Shown here one piece after another: positions 34,561 to 45,904 of a stretch of DNA of 64,000 nt. Under the pieces are notes generated by a model. It did not search any database, was not told the origin of the DNA, and worked only from the letters and a program-made list of their open reading frames with translations. Origin of the DNA: Tethya wilhelma (taxonomy: Eukaryota; Porifera; Demospongiae; Tethyida; Tethyidae); the NCBI GenBank assembly GCA_964030475.1, contig CAXIPT010000006.1, positions 1,854,817 to 1,918,816 on the forward strand, read 5' to 3'. A program made the translations under genes and the position numbers. The first letter of the stretch is position 1. Each line of letters opens with the position of its first letter.

Positions 34561-36015
34561 TGACCATGCATGCTTCAGTGCATGAGCAAGCACTATATTC
34601 CTCAAGCTCGCTCTACATGACTATATAATTGAAACTAGCCGTTAGTAAGTTTCTATATACATGGTACATCTATAATATTAAATGTGCCTCCAACCTTTAG
34701 CTGAGCTGCTCTGTGTCTTTGGTGGTATGATTACTCTGGAAGACCAAGTCAAATTGGATTTACGAACGGCATGCTTTTTCTTGTTAGAACATGCTACATG
34801 GTCATGCTTGCATGTGTTTGCGGCATCATGCGAATCATGCCATTGCATACCAGAAGTTGACTATAAATATTATAATTTTAAGGTCTATGAATAGTATTCA
34901 TAGTAGTATAATATAATATTATCATGAATACTACTATTCTCTGCTCCAGTGCCTGTGTAAGAGTAATCAATTAGAATTCAAAAGATCTGGGTTTGATAGC
35001 CAGCTAGACCTCAAGATTTTTTCCAATAAAATCAAGTTATTTCATGCAGAAATTAATAGACTAAGTGTGGATCTTTAGCAACAAATTAAGACAAGTCCTC
35101 CTCTCAAAACCAACCCAAAAAAGGGAAGGCCATAAACATTGCACAATGGGTCAATGGAATGTTTCAACAACTAATCAAAAAAGCATATCCAAGACCTAGC
35201 TCAGGCTATTTGCATATTCTTCGCTTGTTGTGCGCATAGTGGCAATTCATGAAGGACTACAGCTATGATTTCAACTTTTGTAGATAAAGTTGTGGCAACT
35301 ATATACTCACAGAGGTATACTAGAACAGGCCAAACTTGACTCAACTACTTGGGCCATGGTTATCCATGGCCAATGTGACAGTGTAATCAGACAGAAGACA
35401 CTTGTTTTAGCAGTAACAATGCTATTGTAACAGTTGACTCTAAGAGTGTAGGGATTTGGCTTCCTTAGTGCTTCCTGCATACATGATCAACACCCTAAAG
35501 TTGATATGATAGGGAGGCAGTGGAACAAAGGGTGCTGCAGCTGTTTCTTTGCTTCACATTGCATCTGCTTTGATCGCAAAAGATCCTACTGTAAGCTTAG
35601 CTATACCCTACTAAATAGCGTTAAAGAAAAGCGGTCCATTTACTACACATGTACGTATAATCTGATTCCTATAGACTCACAATCCATGCACTTAGAACTC
35701 AATGACTTATAATTGTCCAGATACCCCTCTTCCGGGCCAAAACCATAGACATGTTTTAAGATTTGGAGGTGTTTCAGTTAAGCACATTGCTCAGATAACA
35801 GGGGGTCCAGGAGCTAGCCGTTTCTCCACTGGAAAAGGGTGTAATGTGACTCATGTTGAGGCAAAAGATCTATAGGGTAAAAAGAATCTAGCTGAAAAAA
35901 AGCAGTCCTGACATTTAAAGAACAATGGTACAAGTTATAGCTACAGTATTGGGAGTGCTCACCTACTTGTCTGGAATAAATTGGCCTTGCGCCCCCCCAC
36001 ACACACACACACACA
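34561..36015. other. non-coding stretch
   Basis: No supported gene. A 70-codon ORF at 34682-34894 has an ATG but is unrecognised. A B-box-like GGGTTTGATAGCC near 34988 hints at a tRNA-derived fragment. Confidence 0.4.
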
Positions 36016-36029
36016 CTGATAGGAATGGT

Positions 36030-36200
36030 ACCGATGGCTCATTAGCGCAATAAAAATATTCACCCAAATAACTCTGCAAAAACTGAGCACTTGGCACTAA
36101 AAGGCTTCTCAAGCTACTATTTAGCTATTTAGCTTTATTTTATATTTAGATCATTCTCTTTCTAACAAGCCTAAAAACATGGCCTAAAACCATAGCTGCA
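36030..36200 (-). repeat. dispersed repeat, reverse copy of 1735-1885
   Basis: See 1735-1885. A TAGGAATGG word (36022-36030) adjoins it. Confidence 0.65.
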
Positions 36201-36634
36201 ACGGGAAGACTCAATTAGCACATGATACCAAAAGCACATGAAGACAATGGTACCAAGTTTGTTCGTTCAAGAATCAGCGATGGTTTTAGGCCAGCTACAC
36301 TCATGCATAATTCATAAGCTACTTGAAACCTCAAGTTAACTGACCCTTTTCCAGATAGACAAGTGTGCATTTTTTGGAATTAGAAGTATTTGCTGCCAGC
36401 TTTACCTGAAGATTTCTGGTTGTGCTGAACTCTCTGTAACCTTTCACTCTTCAATAGACTACATTGTTATGTACTTTTCATTATAAAACTTGAAGATGAG
36501 CAAAGCAAGTAAATTTTGGTTGGTACAGCTCCAGCCTCCTGAGATGCTTTATGGTAGCATAGATTACTTAACTACTATAATTATACACACAAACTCAAAT
36601 GTGATTCATAGAATTATGAAAAAAATGAGAACAA

Positions 36635-36916
36635 ACAAGTAAAAAAAAAAATATTGGAAATGTAATGAGACAAAGGAATTAATGGCCAAGTTGTAAAAAG
36701 AAAGCAAACAAGATATGGAATGGCTGGCAGAGTGTGTAAAGAAATATTCCTATGGGCAACATGAGCTAGGGACTCAACATGGGAAGAGAGTACTTCATGT
36801 AGCCCACAGAGGAAGAATTCTGCACACGCTCAGCCAGCCATTCCATCTTCTTCGCTTTCTTTTTACAATTTAGCCATTCCTATGTCTCACTACATTTCTG
36901 ATGTTTTTTTACTTGT
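36635..36916. repeat. hairpin MITE, copy 2
   Basis: ACAAGTAAAAAAAAAAATATTGGAAATGTAATGAGA... is inverted at the right end (CTCACTACATTTCTGATGTTTTTTTACTTGT). It is the same family as 2278-2553, more diverged. Confidence 0.8.
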
Positions 36917-38320
36917 ATATGACTATATTTGTTGATTTTCTAATAATTACTCTAGGAGAAAAAACAATGGAATTTCTAGACAATCCCTTTCCAGTGTTTT
37001 TTTTTTTTTTTTGGTAGCTAATGAGAAAGTTATTTAAATTTCTCTAGATCAAGTGACTTTGAGACATCATATGATTTTAATGATTACAATACTGAACTGC
37101 TGATTAATTGTCTATAGAACATGTTTGCTATTGGGATATACAGAGTTTTTCTCATAGGCATCTCAACACATATACAATTGTCACAACAAACACTTTGTTT
37201 TGAAACTGTTGGCCCTGAATTCAGCCCCTTGAATAAATTAATGCATCCTACACATTCAAGACTCTGCCTTATAAGTTTGTAATTTACTGTCACAATATCA
37301 TCCACTGAAAGGATTGTGTGGGTCTTCAACAAGCAATATTCTTTAAATAAATAACAGAAAGTGCTAGAACATGTATGAAAAGATCTGAGGCAATTCTATG
37401 CGGTCCATACATGTGTCACATTCAAAACTATAATATTCACTTGCTCATCATTGCGCATGTGATGCTTGGATTCCCTCTGGTGCACACATGTGAAGGTGTA
37501 CAGTCAAACCTCCGATAACAGACCCTCTGAGAAGCGGACAACCTGTCTCGAGTGGAGATAGTCTGTGGTGCAGATTTAAAATACCATTGACATAGTACTT
37601 AATATAAGCAACTTTCGACAAGCAGACGCTTCTCGATTCCGGACAGTGGACAAAAGCTGTGCGTCTTTGCTAGACAAATTTGGCTCCTTGAAAATTAATA
37701 ATGAACATTTAGGAAACCACACATCTCAAATCATGCTTTGTACGTAAAAACGCAAGCAGATACGTAAAACAGCGCTCACAATTTTTTTTTACAGTAAGCA
37801 ATGATGAAAACAATGGCCATCCACCAGACTCACGAAAAGTCCTTGAGTCTGAACCACATCACTGGAAGCCTCTCAGAGGCCTAGCAGAGGAGGTACGACA
37901 CGAGTGCGCGTGGAGAGTCCTGGAGGCCATCTGGATCCAACCTGGACTGTGGGCTGTCCCTCAATGGAATCTGTGTGCCTGCTGTACAGCAGTTTAATCT
38001 ATTTTCACTCTCCCATTTTATTTCCTCTTTTTAACCGAATCATCATTCTTATTTATAAGTATATTTGTGCATTCGTTTCATTTATGCTATAGAAGATCCC
38101 CAAGACCAAAATGTCCATCAAATAAAGTTTTGCTATATGTCAAGCTCAAGAATTTTATCTACATTAATTCAACAACATATATAGCTACAACAATTAATGC
38201 ATGCATATGTAAACCGGCATTGAACTAATAATTAGGAATTAAGCCTTTCTAAAGCAATGAAAAGGCACCAAGCTGCTAAGACCCTTGGTGCTATAACAAA
38301 TTGTATGCAGTGTACGATCA
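36917..38320. other. non-coding stretch
   Basis: A TIR-like ACAGTCAAACCTCCGATAAC at 37500 resembles pogo/Tigger-type ends; its partner may be the GGAGGTTTGACTG at about 39118. No host gene recognised. Confidence 0.45.
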
Positions 38321-38327
38321 ATGATGC

Positions 38328-39245
38328 AAGCTCACAGTCATGAACCGGGAGGATACTGAACATACAACTCACATGATATAACCAATTTGGCTACAAATGA
38401 CTAGGCTACATTTGATAACTGCAAGCATGCAGTATGCTGTAAGGTAAGCTGCCGTGCTGTGTCGGAAAACCAGGGCAATTAACTGAATCTCATTCTGTGT
38501 TCTGTTAAGTAAGCTTTCAGCCAGCTCTAAATAATGCACACTCACAAATGGATGTGATCAGCAGATGTCCATGAGAGGTGTGCAATAAATGGAAAGGCTT
38601 TCGTATCTCACCATGGCAACAAGTAATCAAGATGGAGTGGTAAATACATGGTAAGTCGATTCTCACATAAAAGTTTGGTTGCCATGGAAACAGGTCTTCA
38701 GCTCCGCCTAATTAATTATTCATTAATTCAAAATATTTAACGAGTGGTAAGTCACATGACCAAGATGTTGGCACAAGTATGTCATGTTAAGGATCATACA
38801 AGTCTTTGTATGCATGTTTCCATGACAACAGCACTGTTGGTGAGAAAGTTACAGGCAATACGCATATTTTTTTCATTTTAATGAGGGTCCCATGCCTTAA
38901 TGTACCTGAGATAGGTAGTTTTATAGATTTTTCACTGTCCACTAATTAACTAAGTAACTGGAGCACAATTCTTCTCTCAATGTGCATATCCTTGTCCCCT
39001 CAGACTTGGTATTTCATCCTAATTGATGCCTATTATTATTATGGCTAATTAACCTCCAAGACAGTGACAAACTCCAAAGAGAGGACAAAAGTCCCGCTCT
39101 AAAGTGTTCTGTGTTTGGAGGTTTGACTGCAATTAAATGTTTCTAGTCTATGAATTATATTGAAAACTGAAATGTTACAGAGAGTTCAGTATAACTAGAA
39201 ATCTTCAGATATCTTCAGATATTGCAGGCAGGAAACCAATATTTG
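38328..39245 (+). repeat. host segment duplicated around the BEL element, copy 1
   Basis: GCAAGCTCACAGTCATGAAC... through AACTGCAAGCATGCAGTATG, ATGTGCATATCCTTGTCCCC and TTTGGAGGTTTGACTG to GCAGGCAGG matches 42256-43255 in the same order. Its middle (about 38600-38896) is instead a piggyBac-type MITE fragment. Confidence 0.8.
38600..38896. mobile_element. piggyBac-type MITE fragment
   Basis: It contains GTTGCCATGGAAACAGG and TCCGCCTAATTAATTATTC and ends GGGTCCCATGCC before TTAA (38897-38900). The left end was not identified. Confidence 0.6.
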
Positions 39246-39289
39246 AATTTCAAATACACTACAGACACTACTGATGGGGCTTTTAGTCC

Positions 39290-39643
39290 ATGCTAGGAAG
39301 CACACAACAGTCACAACCAGGAGAACAGAAGGTTCTCGGAGTGACATGGGTTGTCTCTGCTGACCAATTTCGCTTTGAATTCACTACCCTTTCCAGGGCA
39401 GCTGCAGAGCTGGAGCCAACCAAGAGAAATGTCATTAGTCTCATTGGAAGAATTTACGACCCATTGGGGTACCTAGCCCCAGTCACCATTCGGTTCAAGA
39501 TGTTAATGCAGGAGTTATGCAAGTCGAAGATTGATTGGGATCAACGTCTTGAAGGGTCAATTGCAAGTAAATGGCAAGCATTCATTGCTGATCTCCAACG
39601 AGCTCCTCCAATTTCAATACCTCGGAGTTATTTCCACAAGTAA
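39290..39643 (+). pseudogene. BEL/Pao pol fragment (connection between RT and RNase H)
   Basis: Reads QKVLGVTWVVSADQFRFEF... ISLIGRIYDPLGYLAPVTI, a hallmark of Pao Pol just after the reverse transcriptase. It stops at TAA after SYFHK. The 75 bases to the next block have stops in all useful frames, so the start of RNase H is decayed. Confidence 0.8.
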
Positions 39644-39718
39644 ACCACAGCAGCATAGGCACCAACAGATGCATCACAAAATCCTTGCAATAAGCTTGAG
39701 TTCACTGTTCCAGTTACA

Positions 39719-41941
39719 TTGAGCATTGAAACGGACACAGGAATTTACATCAAGTTTGTAGTCTCTAAGACACGAGTAGCTCCCATTCAAGGTCTAACAA
39801 TCCCAAGACTGGAGTTACTGTCAGCACTCTTACTGGCCCGTCTCATATCAACTACAACGCAGAGTTTGTCTGCACTGCTAACACTTTCTCAGCCAAAATG
39901 TTACACAGATTCAAAGGTCACCCTGTTCTGGATACAGGGACTGGAGAAGGAGTGGAAGCCCTTTGTCCAAAACAGAGTCAACGAAATCCGTAAACTGACG
40001 GCTACTGACTCTTGGAATCACTGTTGTGGAAAAGACAACCCAGCAGATATTCCGTCACGAGGCACCAGTCCTCTTGAACTGTCCAGTCACATGTTGTGGA
40101 AGAATGGATCAGATTGGCTAAGAAGAACCATTGAAAACACAGCTGACTCAAAGCTGCATCAACATTTGGATGAGATGCCGGAGGAATGTGTCAAAGAGTT
40201 GAAGACCAAACAGCAGAACCCCATCCACAGTCTGTTAACATTGGATCAACTCACTGGTATTGGACACATCATCAGATGTGAAGATCATAGTTCCCTTTCT
40301 CGGCTCTTAAGGGTGACAGCATACGTCCTGAAGTTCATAGACCTGCTCAAGAGAAGGTCAAGAGTGTCGGAACCGAATCAAAACGACACCTCGTTGCAGT
40401 CAAGTGATCTTACCAGAGCAGAGAGGTTATGGATTAAAGAATCTCAGTCCATGTTGATGCAAGACAAACACTTTGAGAGCTGGAAGAAACAATTCAACCT
40501 CTTCACAGACTCAGAGAATGTATGGAGATGTGGTGGAAGGCTAACAAATGCTCGATTGTCTTACTCCGCCAAACATCCAGTGATACTCAGTAGAGAACAT
40601 CCTTTCACAGCCCTTGTCGTGCAGAGTGCACACGAAAGAGTGCAACATAACGGTGTGAAGGAAACTCTCACAGAGATTAGAGCTAAGTACTGGATTGTTA
40701 AAGGAAGAAGTCTGGTAAAGATGTTGATCGGCCGATGTGTTCTGTGCCGACGATTCGATGGAAAACCATTTAGTGCCCCTCTTCCCCCTCCACTTCCAGC
40801 CTTTCGTGTAAATGAAGCACCACCGTTTGCCTACACGGCTGTCGACTTTGTAGGTCCCCTATACGTTAAGACGTACGGCGTAACCAAGACTGCAAAATTC
40901 TGGATCTGTCTGTACACATGCTGCATCACTCGAGCTATCCATCTGGACATTGTACCTGACATGTCAACTGCTACCTTTATCCACAGTCTGAAGAGATTCT
41001 GCGCCAGACGAGGACTACCAAGCAAGATAGTTTCTGACAACGGAGCAACATTCAAGGCTGCAGCACAAGTAATCAAGAAGATCATGGGCTGCCAGGAAGT
41101 AAAGCAACATCTCTCCAAGGCTGGAGTAGAATGGAGTTTCAATCTTGAGAAAGCACCCTGGTGGGGTGGTATATTCGAGAGAATGGTCAGATCCACCAAA
41201 AGGTGTTTGAAAAAAATGATCGGTCAAGCTAAGCTGACACATGACGAGCTACTAACAGCAATCATTGAAATCGAGGCCATCATTAACTCTCGTCCCCTCT
41301 CCTTCGTATCCTCAGATGACCTAGACGAACCTCTAACCCCGTCACACTTGATGATAGGTCGTAGGATTCTCAGTCTGCCCGACAACCTCAGCTATGAGGA
41401 GGACATCAACGATGAGGACTTCGAAGTTAATTCAGCACGTCTCAATAGGAGAGCCAAGCACTTGAACAACGTGCTCAATCACTTCTGGACACGGTGGAGA
41501 CGTGAGTACTTACTGGAATTGAGAGACACACACCGATATAGCAAAGGAAGTGCTACAGTCACTCCCATTGCCATAGGAGACGTAGTCTTGTTGCACGAAG
41601 AAAGCCAACCCAGAGGATTCTGGAAGCTGGCCAGGGTAGAAGAGACCATTACCGGCAGTGACGGAAAGACTAGAGGTGCAGTGTTAAAGGTTCCTTCTAA
41701 GAAAGGCAGAACAACCACACTAAATCGCCCAGTGCAGTTACTGTATCCCCTGGAGGTCACTCATTGCCCTCAGAAACAGGAGACAACTGTGGAGAAACAG
41801 CCTACAGTTGACAGGCACCCCAAGACTCACTCAGAGGCATCAGCGACTTCGAAGAAGAAAAGAAGTGCAGCAATTAAAGCTCGGGAACAGATTAAGGCCT
41901 GTTCACTTGCAGAGGAGAACCAATCGGTTGACCACCTTTAG
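39719..41941 (+). pseudogene. BEL/Pao pol: RNase H remnant, integrase, C-terminal domain
   Basis: 740 open codons; the first codon is TTG, so this is a continuation and not a gene start. In order: a Pao RNase H-like region (YTDSKVTLFWIQG, NPADIPSRG), an HHCC zinc-binding domain (HERVQHNG... CVLC), the integrase core with D in YTAVDFVGP, D in IVSDNGATF and E in WWGGIFERMV, the NSRPLSF motif, then a basic C-terminal domain (DUF5641-like, VVLLHEES.PRGFWKLARV). The catalytic residues seen are intact, but the protein lacks its N-terminal half. Confidence 0.9.
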
Positions 41942-41960
41942 CGGTCAACGTGGGGGAGGA

Positions 41961-42255
41961 TGTTGTAGACTGTACTCTCAATAACTCGCATGTAACACTA
42001 TTGTGAACAATAACAGCCTAGGGCTGGACATAGATTACAGAACAATAGTCTGACATAATAACAATAGCATATGTTACATCCTACTATACGTTGTATTGAT
42101 TCATATAAAAGAAAAGAGCGAGGGCTGTATTTTCAGTCTCTCTCGATCCCTCAAAAATTTCTGTGTCAGTTGAGAGCATTGTTGTGCGAAACGCTGCGTG
42201 CTCAGCTGGAGCTGAATGGTTGCAATTGTACAGACGCCGACCGCAAATTATTACA
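41961..42255 (+). repeat. BEL/Pao 3' LTR
   Basis: Begins TGTTGTAGAC directly after a purine tract (GTGGGGGAGGA) and ends TTACA, giving TGT...ACA ends, 295 bp. It carries TATAAAAG at 42104-42111, likely its promoter. No second LTR in the window. Confidence 0.75.
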
Positions 42256-43255
42256 GCAAGCTCACAGTCATGAACCAGGAGTGTGCTGGAGGATACAACT
42301 CTACATGAAATAACCAATTTGGTCAATACAAATGATTAGGCTACAATTTGATAACTGCAAGCAGTATGCTGTAAGGTAAGCCATACCATGCTGTGTCGGT
42401 GTGATAATAAAACCAGGCCAACTGGGCCAAGTTCAAGTTCCAGTCATGTATAACTGAGTTTGCTTCTTTACAATATGCCAAAACAACACGCTTAAGAGTA
42501 CCTGGTATATATAGAGGTTAAATTTACCTACAAAGTAAGTCAGTAGCCCATGTACCTCAGCTCCTGTCTGTCAAGTAAAAATGTTCAGCTTTCAGTCAAC
42601 TCTAACTAACAAATGGATGCCATGGTGATCAGCAGATGTGGCCTTGAAGCTTGGCACTCAGAGACGTTGAAAAGCCTAGCTCAGATCTGGGGAACTACAA
42701 GTTTCTGTTGAATCATATACATGTAGTTTTTAAAATAATCTTGATTATTTTACCTTAGTGTGAAGACTAGAGTTGCGCACGATTCTTAGTAAAAAAAAAT
42801 TCACATGCAGACAGACAGACATACAAAACGACTACTGTAATCCTTGCTGTGCATGCGCACACCAAGGGTAATCTACCGAAATACAGGTCGCTTTCTATTA
42901 GGTAGCTTTATGGATTTTTTCACTGTCTATAATTGAGTAACTCCAGGACTCTGAGCATGATTCTTCTCTCAATGTGCATATCCTTGTCCCCTCAGACCTG
43001 ACATTTCATCCTCAGCAATATTATGATAATACATAGTACCCCATATAAATGGACTATTGATGCCTAACCTCCGAGATAGTGACAACCTCCAAAGAGAGGA
43101 CAAAGTCACACTCCCAAAGTGTTCTGTGTTTGGAGGTTCGACTGCAATTGAATGTTTCTAGTCTAAATATTGAAGACTAAAATGTTGCAGAGTTCAGCAC
43201 AACTAGAAATCTAGATCTTCAGGTATTACAGGCAGGTATACGTAACCAATATTTA
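42256..43255 (+). repeat. host segment duplicated around the BEL element, copy 2
   Basis: Starts with the same GCAAGCTCACAGTCATGAAC as 38328, directly after the LTR. It includes a dispersed-repeat copy (42600-42870) and a short pogo-like hairpin (43065-43146, AACCTCCGAG... GGAGGTTCGACTG). Confidence 0.8.
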
Positions 43256-43689
43256 GCAGAAATGAATTCATTAACATTAAGATCGATACATTCCTACACA
43301 CCAAGCAAGTAAACCAGTTTACTGATAATCAAAACAGTATATTTAACTATGGCAGTTCACAAAGATTAACTGTAAAACAAACATAACTTTACGGACATGC
43401 AAGTTAAAAATGATTTCCTCTAGTACTCAATCACTCATATGATAAAACCAGAATAACTATCACGACTCAGTCACATTTGAATGATCTAACCTTACTATAA
43501 ATTATACATGGCCATGTTCACAAAAATCAAAGCTGTTTTGTTTGTGTCTTTGAAGACAATTACGCATAGCTAAAGAAATGGTTATAAAATTGGAACTTTT
43601 GATACTTTAACATTTACGTAACATGTTTTGTTGTGCAGTTGATTGATGGTGCTCTACTATAAGTATTTTAACAATGTAAACACAAAAAA
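43256..43689. other. intergenic, AT-rich
   Basis: Probable 3' flank of the minus-strand receptor-like gene. No feature recognised. Confidence 0.4.
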
Positions 43690-45579
43690 TTATGAAGTCT
43701 TCATATCAATTAATGGACGATATTCAGGGTCATCTGGATGTACCAGTCTATCTGGTGTTAGAGGGTCCACCTCACTATCTAACTGGTTACGACAGCAAAT
43801 GAATTTGATGCATCTTTTGAAATGAGTTGAACAATGACCCTTAACTCTTTTTGGTAGAATAAATCCAATAAACATGCCTACCCCATAAAATAAGTGAATT
43901 GACATAAGCAATGTGGTCACAATTGCTTTTAAATGTTTGAGTGGGGTTAATTTTAAGGGTAAGCCTCTTATTATATCTTCTGCACTTACAAAGAAAGCCG
44001 TAATCATAATTATGATAAATATTACAATATCTGTTTTGTTTGCTTGACCTGATTTGTACGGTTTGAAAGCTGCTACAATGGTTGCTGCCAGAGCCATTAG
44101 AAATACTAGTATCATGAATTGCAAAATTTCATCCAATACGATTGCTACTGGTAGTACAACATTGATAACTCTAAGAATAATGAAGAAAGCCGCAAAGTGT
44201 CTGTAGTCCCGAGGATGTGTTTTGAAGCAGCCCTGAAAGACTTCCACAAAGGTGTGTACTCTATGGCTGTGTAGTTTGAAGCAGTTCAAAAATTTATGAA
44301 AACATCGACAAGGATACAAGCACAAGAGAAGCAATGGGAGAACATTGAACACCAAGCACATAAATATTGCTAGTAAAGCGTAGGGCAAGTGGGCTTTTCC
44401 AAAGTATTCAATTGTTGCGTCAATAAATAAAACTTGTTGATTGACTGACTTACCGTCAATAGTGTATAGTGTTAAGGGGGCGAGAAGATCTAATGAAATA
44501 TTTAAGATTTTCACATAAGACAAAAGAATAAAAGTTGCAAAAGCACTCACAAGTGATGTTTTGAGGTCCCATTCTTCACGAAAGAACCTAAAGCACTTGA
44601 AAAATGGCCTCCACAGTCGTACAAAAAATATGTAATGGTCATGAAGTGTCACCAAGATGTAAGTTAGTACAATCAAGAATAGAGGATAGACAGCCACAGC
44701 ATAGTCAAGAGCACGAGTCCCAAGAGTGCTCATGTTTGGGTGAATACAAAATGGAGGATACAAATCTCTAAAAAAATCAAGATTCCAAATACAGTAGAAT
44801 GTAATAAGCACTTTAATTCCTAAAATTGCCCCAAAAGTGTTAACAGAGTAGGTTGCAACAAGTATGTGCAGTATATTTGGTGTGGCTATTATCTGACATG
44901 TCGTAATATAGCCATTAGTTTTTGCTGAAGTTGCAGACATTCTGAAAAGAACTACACAGAAATAGAAAACGGTCAAAGGCAAGTATGCAATGGTAATATA
45001 CTTCAGCCAGTTGTATCTGTAGTTTGAACAATCTGTACAGCTCAAACTGTATGAGTACACTGGAGGTGTATAGCCTTTCTCACAGCTACCACACATTAGA
45101 CCAGTCCGATTCATGTTCAGATCACTACACAGAGCATTATTGATAGATTCAGAATCATTGTCTAAGTACTTCTTGTAGTGGTCCAATACTTTGTAATGGA
45201 GGTCACCATTATATGAAAGACTAGTACCTGGGATGTGACATCTTACAATACAATCTCCAAATACATCATTGTTGTCACTACGTGATATGCAATAACACTT
45301 AGGAATACTCAAGGTGCATGATGTCCTGCTCCTGGCATTACAACCAGTACATTGAATAAGACTAAATAGGTTATCTCCACACTCACATGTATCATTACCG
45401 TTAAGTCTCATCCACAAAGGGCATGTAGAGTTGGTACCATTGAATTGAACATGGTCATGATCAGTGAGTTCTCTGGCTTTATGTTCGCAAGCAGCAGGGG
45501 TCAATAGTGAGAATAGTAGAATTATCTGACTAATCTTGAAAGTAAGAAGTCTATAAGCAATAGGTTGTTTTAAACACAT
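43690..45579 (-). CDS. intronless Cys-rich multi-pass receptor-like protein, 629 aa
   Basis: The frame is open upstream to 45657, but that codon is TTG; the first ATG (45577-45579) starts MCLKQPIAYRLLTFKISQ, followed by a hydrophobic stretch ending TPAAC, a likely signal peptide. An extracellular part of about 190 residues has N-glycosylation sites (NGT, NST, NDT, NRT) and many Cys, including MCGSCEKGYTPPVYSYSLSC. Then come about eight or nine hydrophobic helices with the conserved-looking signatures MSTLGTRALDYAVAVYPL, LSYVKILNISLDLLAPL, YFGKAHLPYALLAIF and AAFKPYKSGQANKTD, and a cytoplasmic tail. I recall very similar predicted proteins as an expanded, uncharacterised family in sponges. Ligand and signalling are unknown; it is not a classical seven-helix receptor by motif. 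Confidence 0.85.
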   Translation of the reverse strand: MCLKQPIAYRLLTFKISQIILLFSLLTPAACEHKARELTDHDHVQFNGTNSTCPLWMRLNGNDTCECGDNLFSLIQCTGCNARSRTSCTLSIPKCYCISRSDNNDVFGDCIVRCHIPGTSLSYNGDLHYKVLDHYKKYLDNDSESINNALCSDLNMNRTGLMCGSCEKGYTPPVYSYSLSCTDCSNYRYNWLKYITIAYLPLTVFYFCVVLFRMSATSAKTNGYITTCQIIATPNILHILVATYSVNTFGAILGIKVLITFYCIWNLDFFRDLYPPFCIHPNMSTLGTRALDYAVAVYPLFLIVLTYILVTLHDHYIFFVRLWRPFFKCFRFFREEWDLKTSLVSAFATFILLSYVKILNISLDLLAPLTLYTIDGKSVNQQVLFIDATIEYFGKAHLPYALLAIFMCLVFNVLPLLLLCLYPCRCFHKFLNCFKLHSHRVHTFVEVFQGCFKTHPRDYRHFAAFFIILRVINVVLPVAIVLDEILQFMILVFLMALAATIVAAFKPYKSGQANKTDIVIFIIIMITAFFVSAEDIIRGLPLKLTPLKHLKAIVTTLLMSIHLFYGVGMFIGFILPKRVKGHCSTHFKRCIKFICCRNQLDSEVDPLTPDRLVHPDDPEYRPLIDMKTS

Positions 45580-45904
45580 GATTATGTCTAATTCACAAAA
45601 ATCTGAACGATAAGACTGAAACTGACTTGATCGATATGTGATTGTTATTGTAAACAAACAACCATATAACCTATATAGTCCCTGTTATACTAACTCTACT
45701 GAGTATTCTGTACAAAATTCCCTTTACATTCAGTTTTTCATAGATGTTCCACTTCATTAACTTTCCTGATAATAGCATCATTCTTCAAGAGTATCATTTT
45801 GTAAACTAACTTGACACAAGTCAGTTTACATTCCATAAAATATTATGGTAAGCTACTTTACAGAGGGACGACTACTTGGACATATATAGTAACTGCATAT
45901 TTAT

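Larger units (their letters stand above)
39290..42255 (+). mobile_element. BEL/Pao LTR retrotransposon, 5'-truncated and frameshifted
   Basis: Two coding blocks (39290-39643, and 39719-41941 in another frame) plus a 3' LTR at 41961-42255. No gag, protease, reverse transcriptase core or 5' LTR is present. Order of domains, Pao-type Pol C-terminal half then LTR, is standard for BEL/Pao. It is dead as it stands. Confidence 0.85.

Noticed and set aside
38000..39289. 5' LTR of the BEL element
   Set aside because: No sequence matching the 41961-42255 LTR was found upstream; the upstream similarity is to the downstream flank instead.
40831..41242. Minus-strand ORFs across the integrase
   Set aside because: Antisense shadows of the well-supported Pao integrase frame.
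45580..45657. Upstream extension of the 629-residue protein (26 extra residues)
   Set aside because: The apparent first Met codon is TTG; the first ATG (45577-45579) directly precedes a proper signal peptide.
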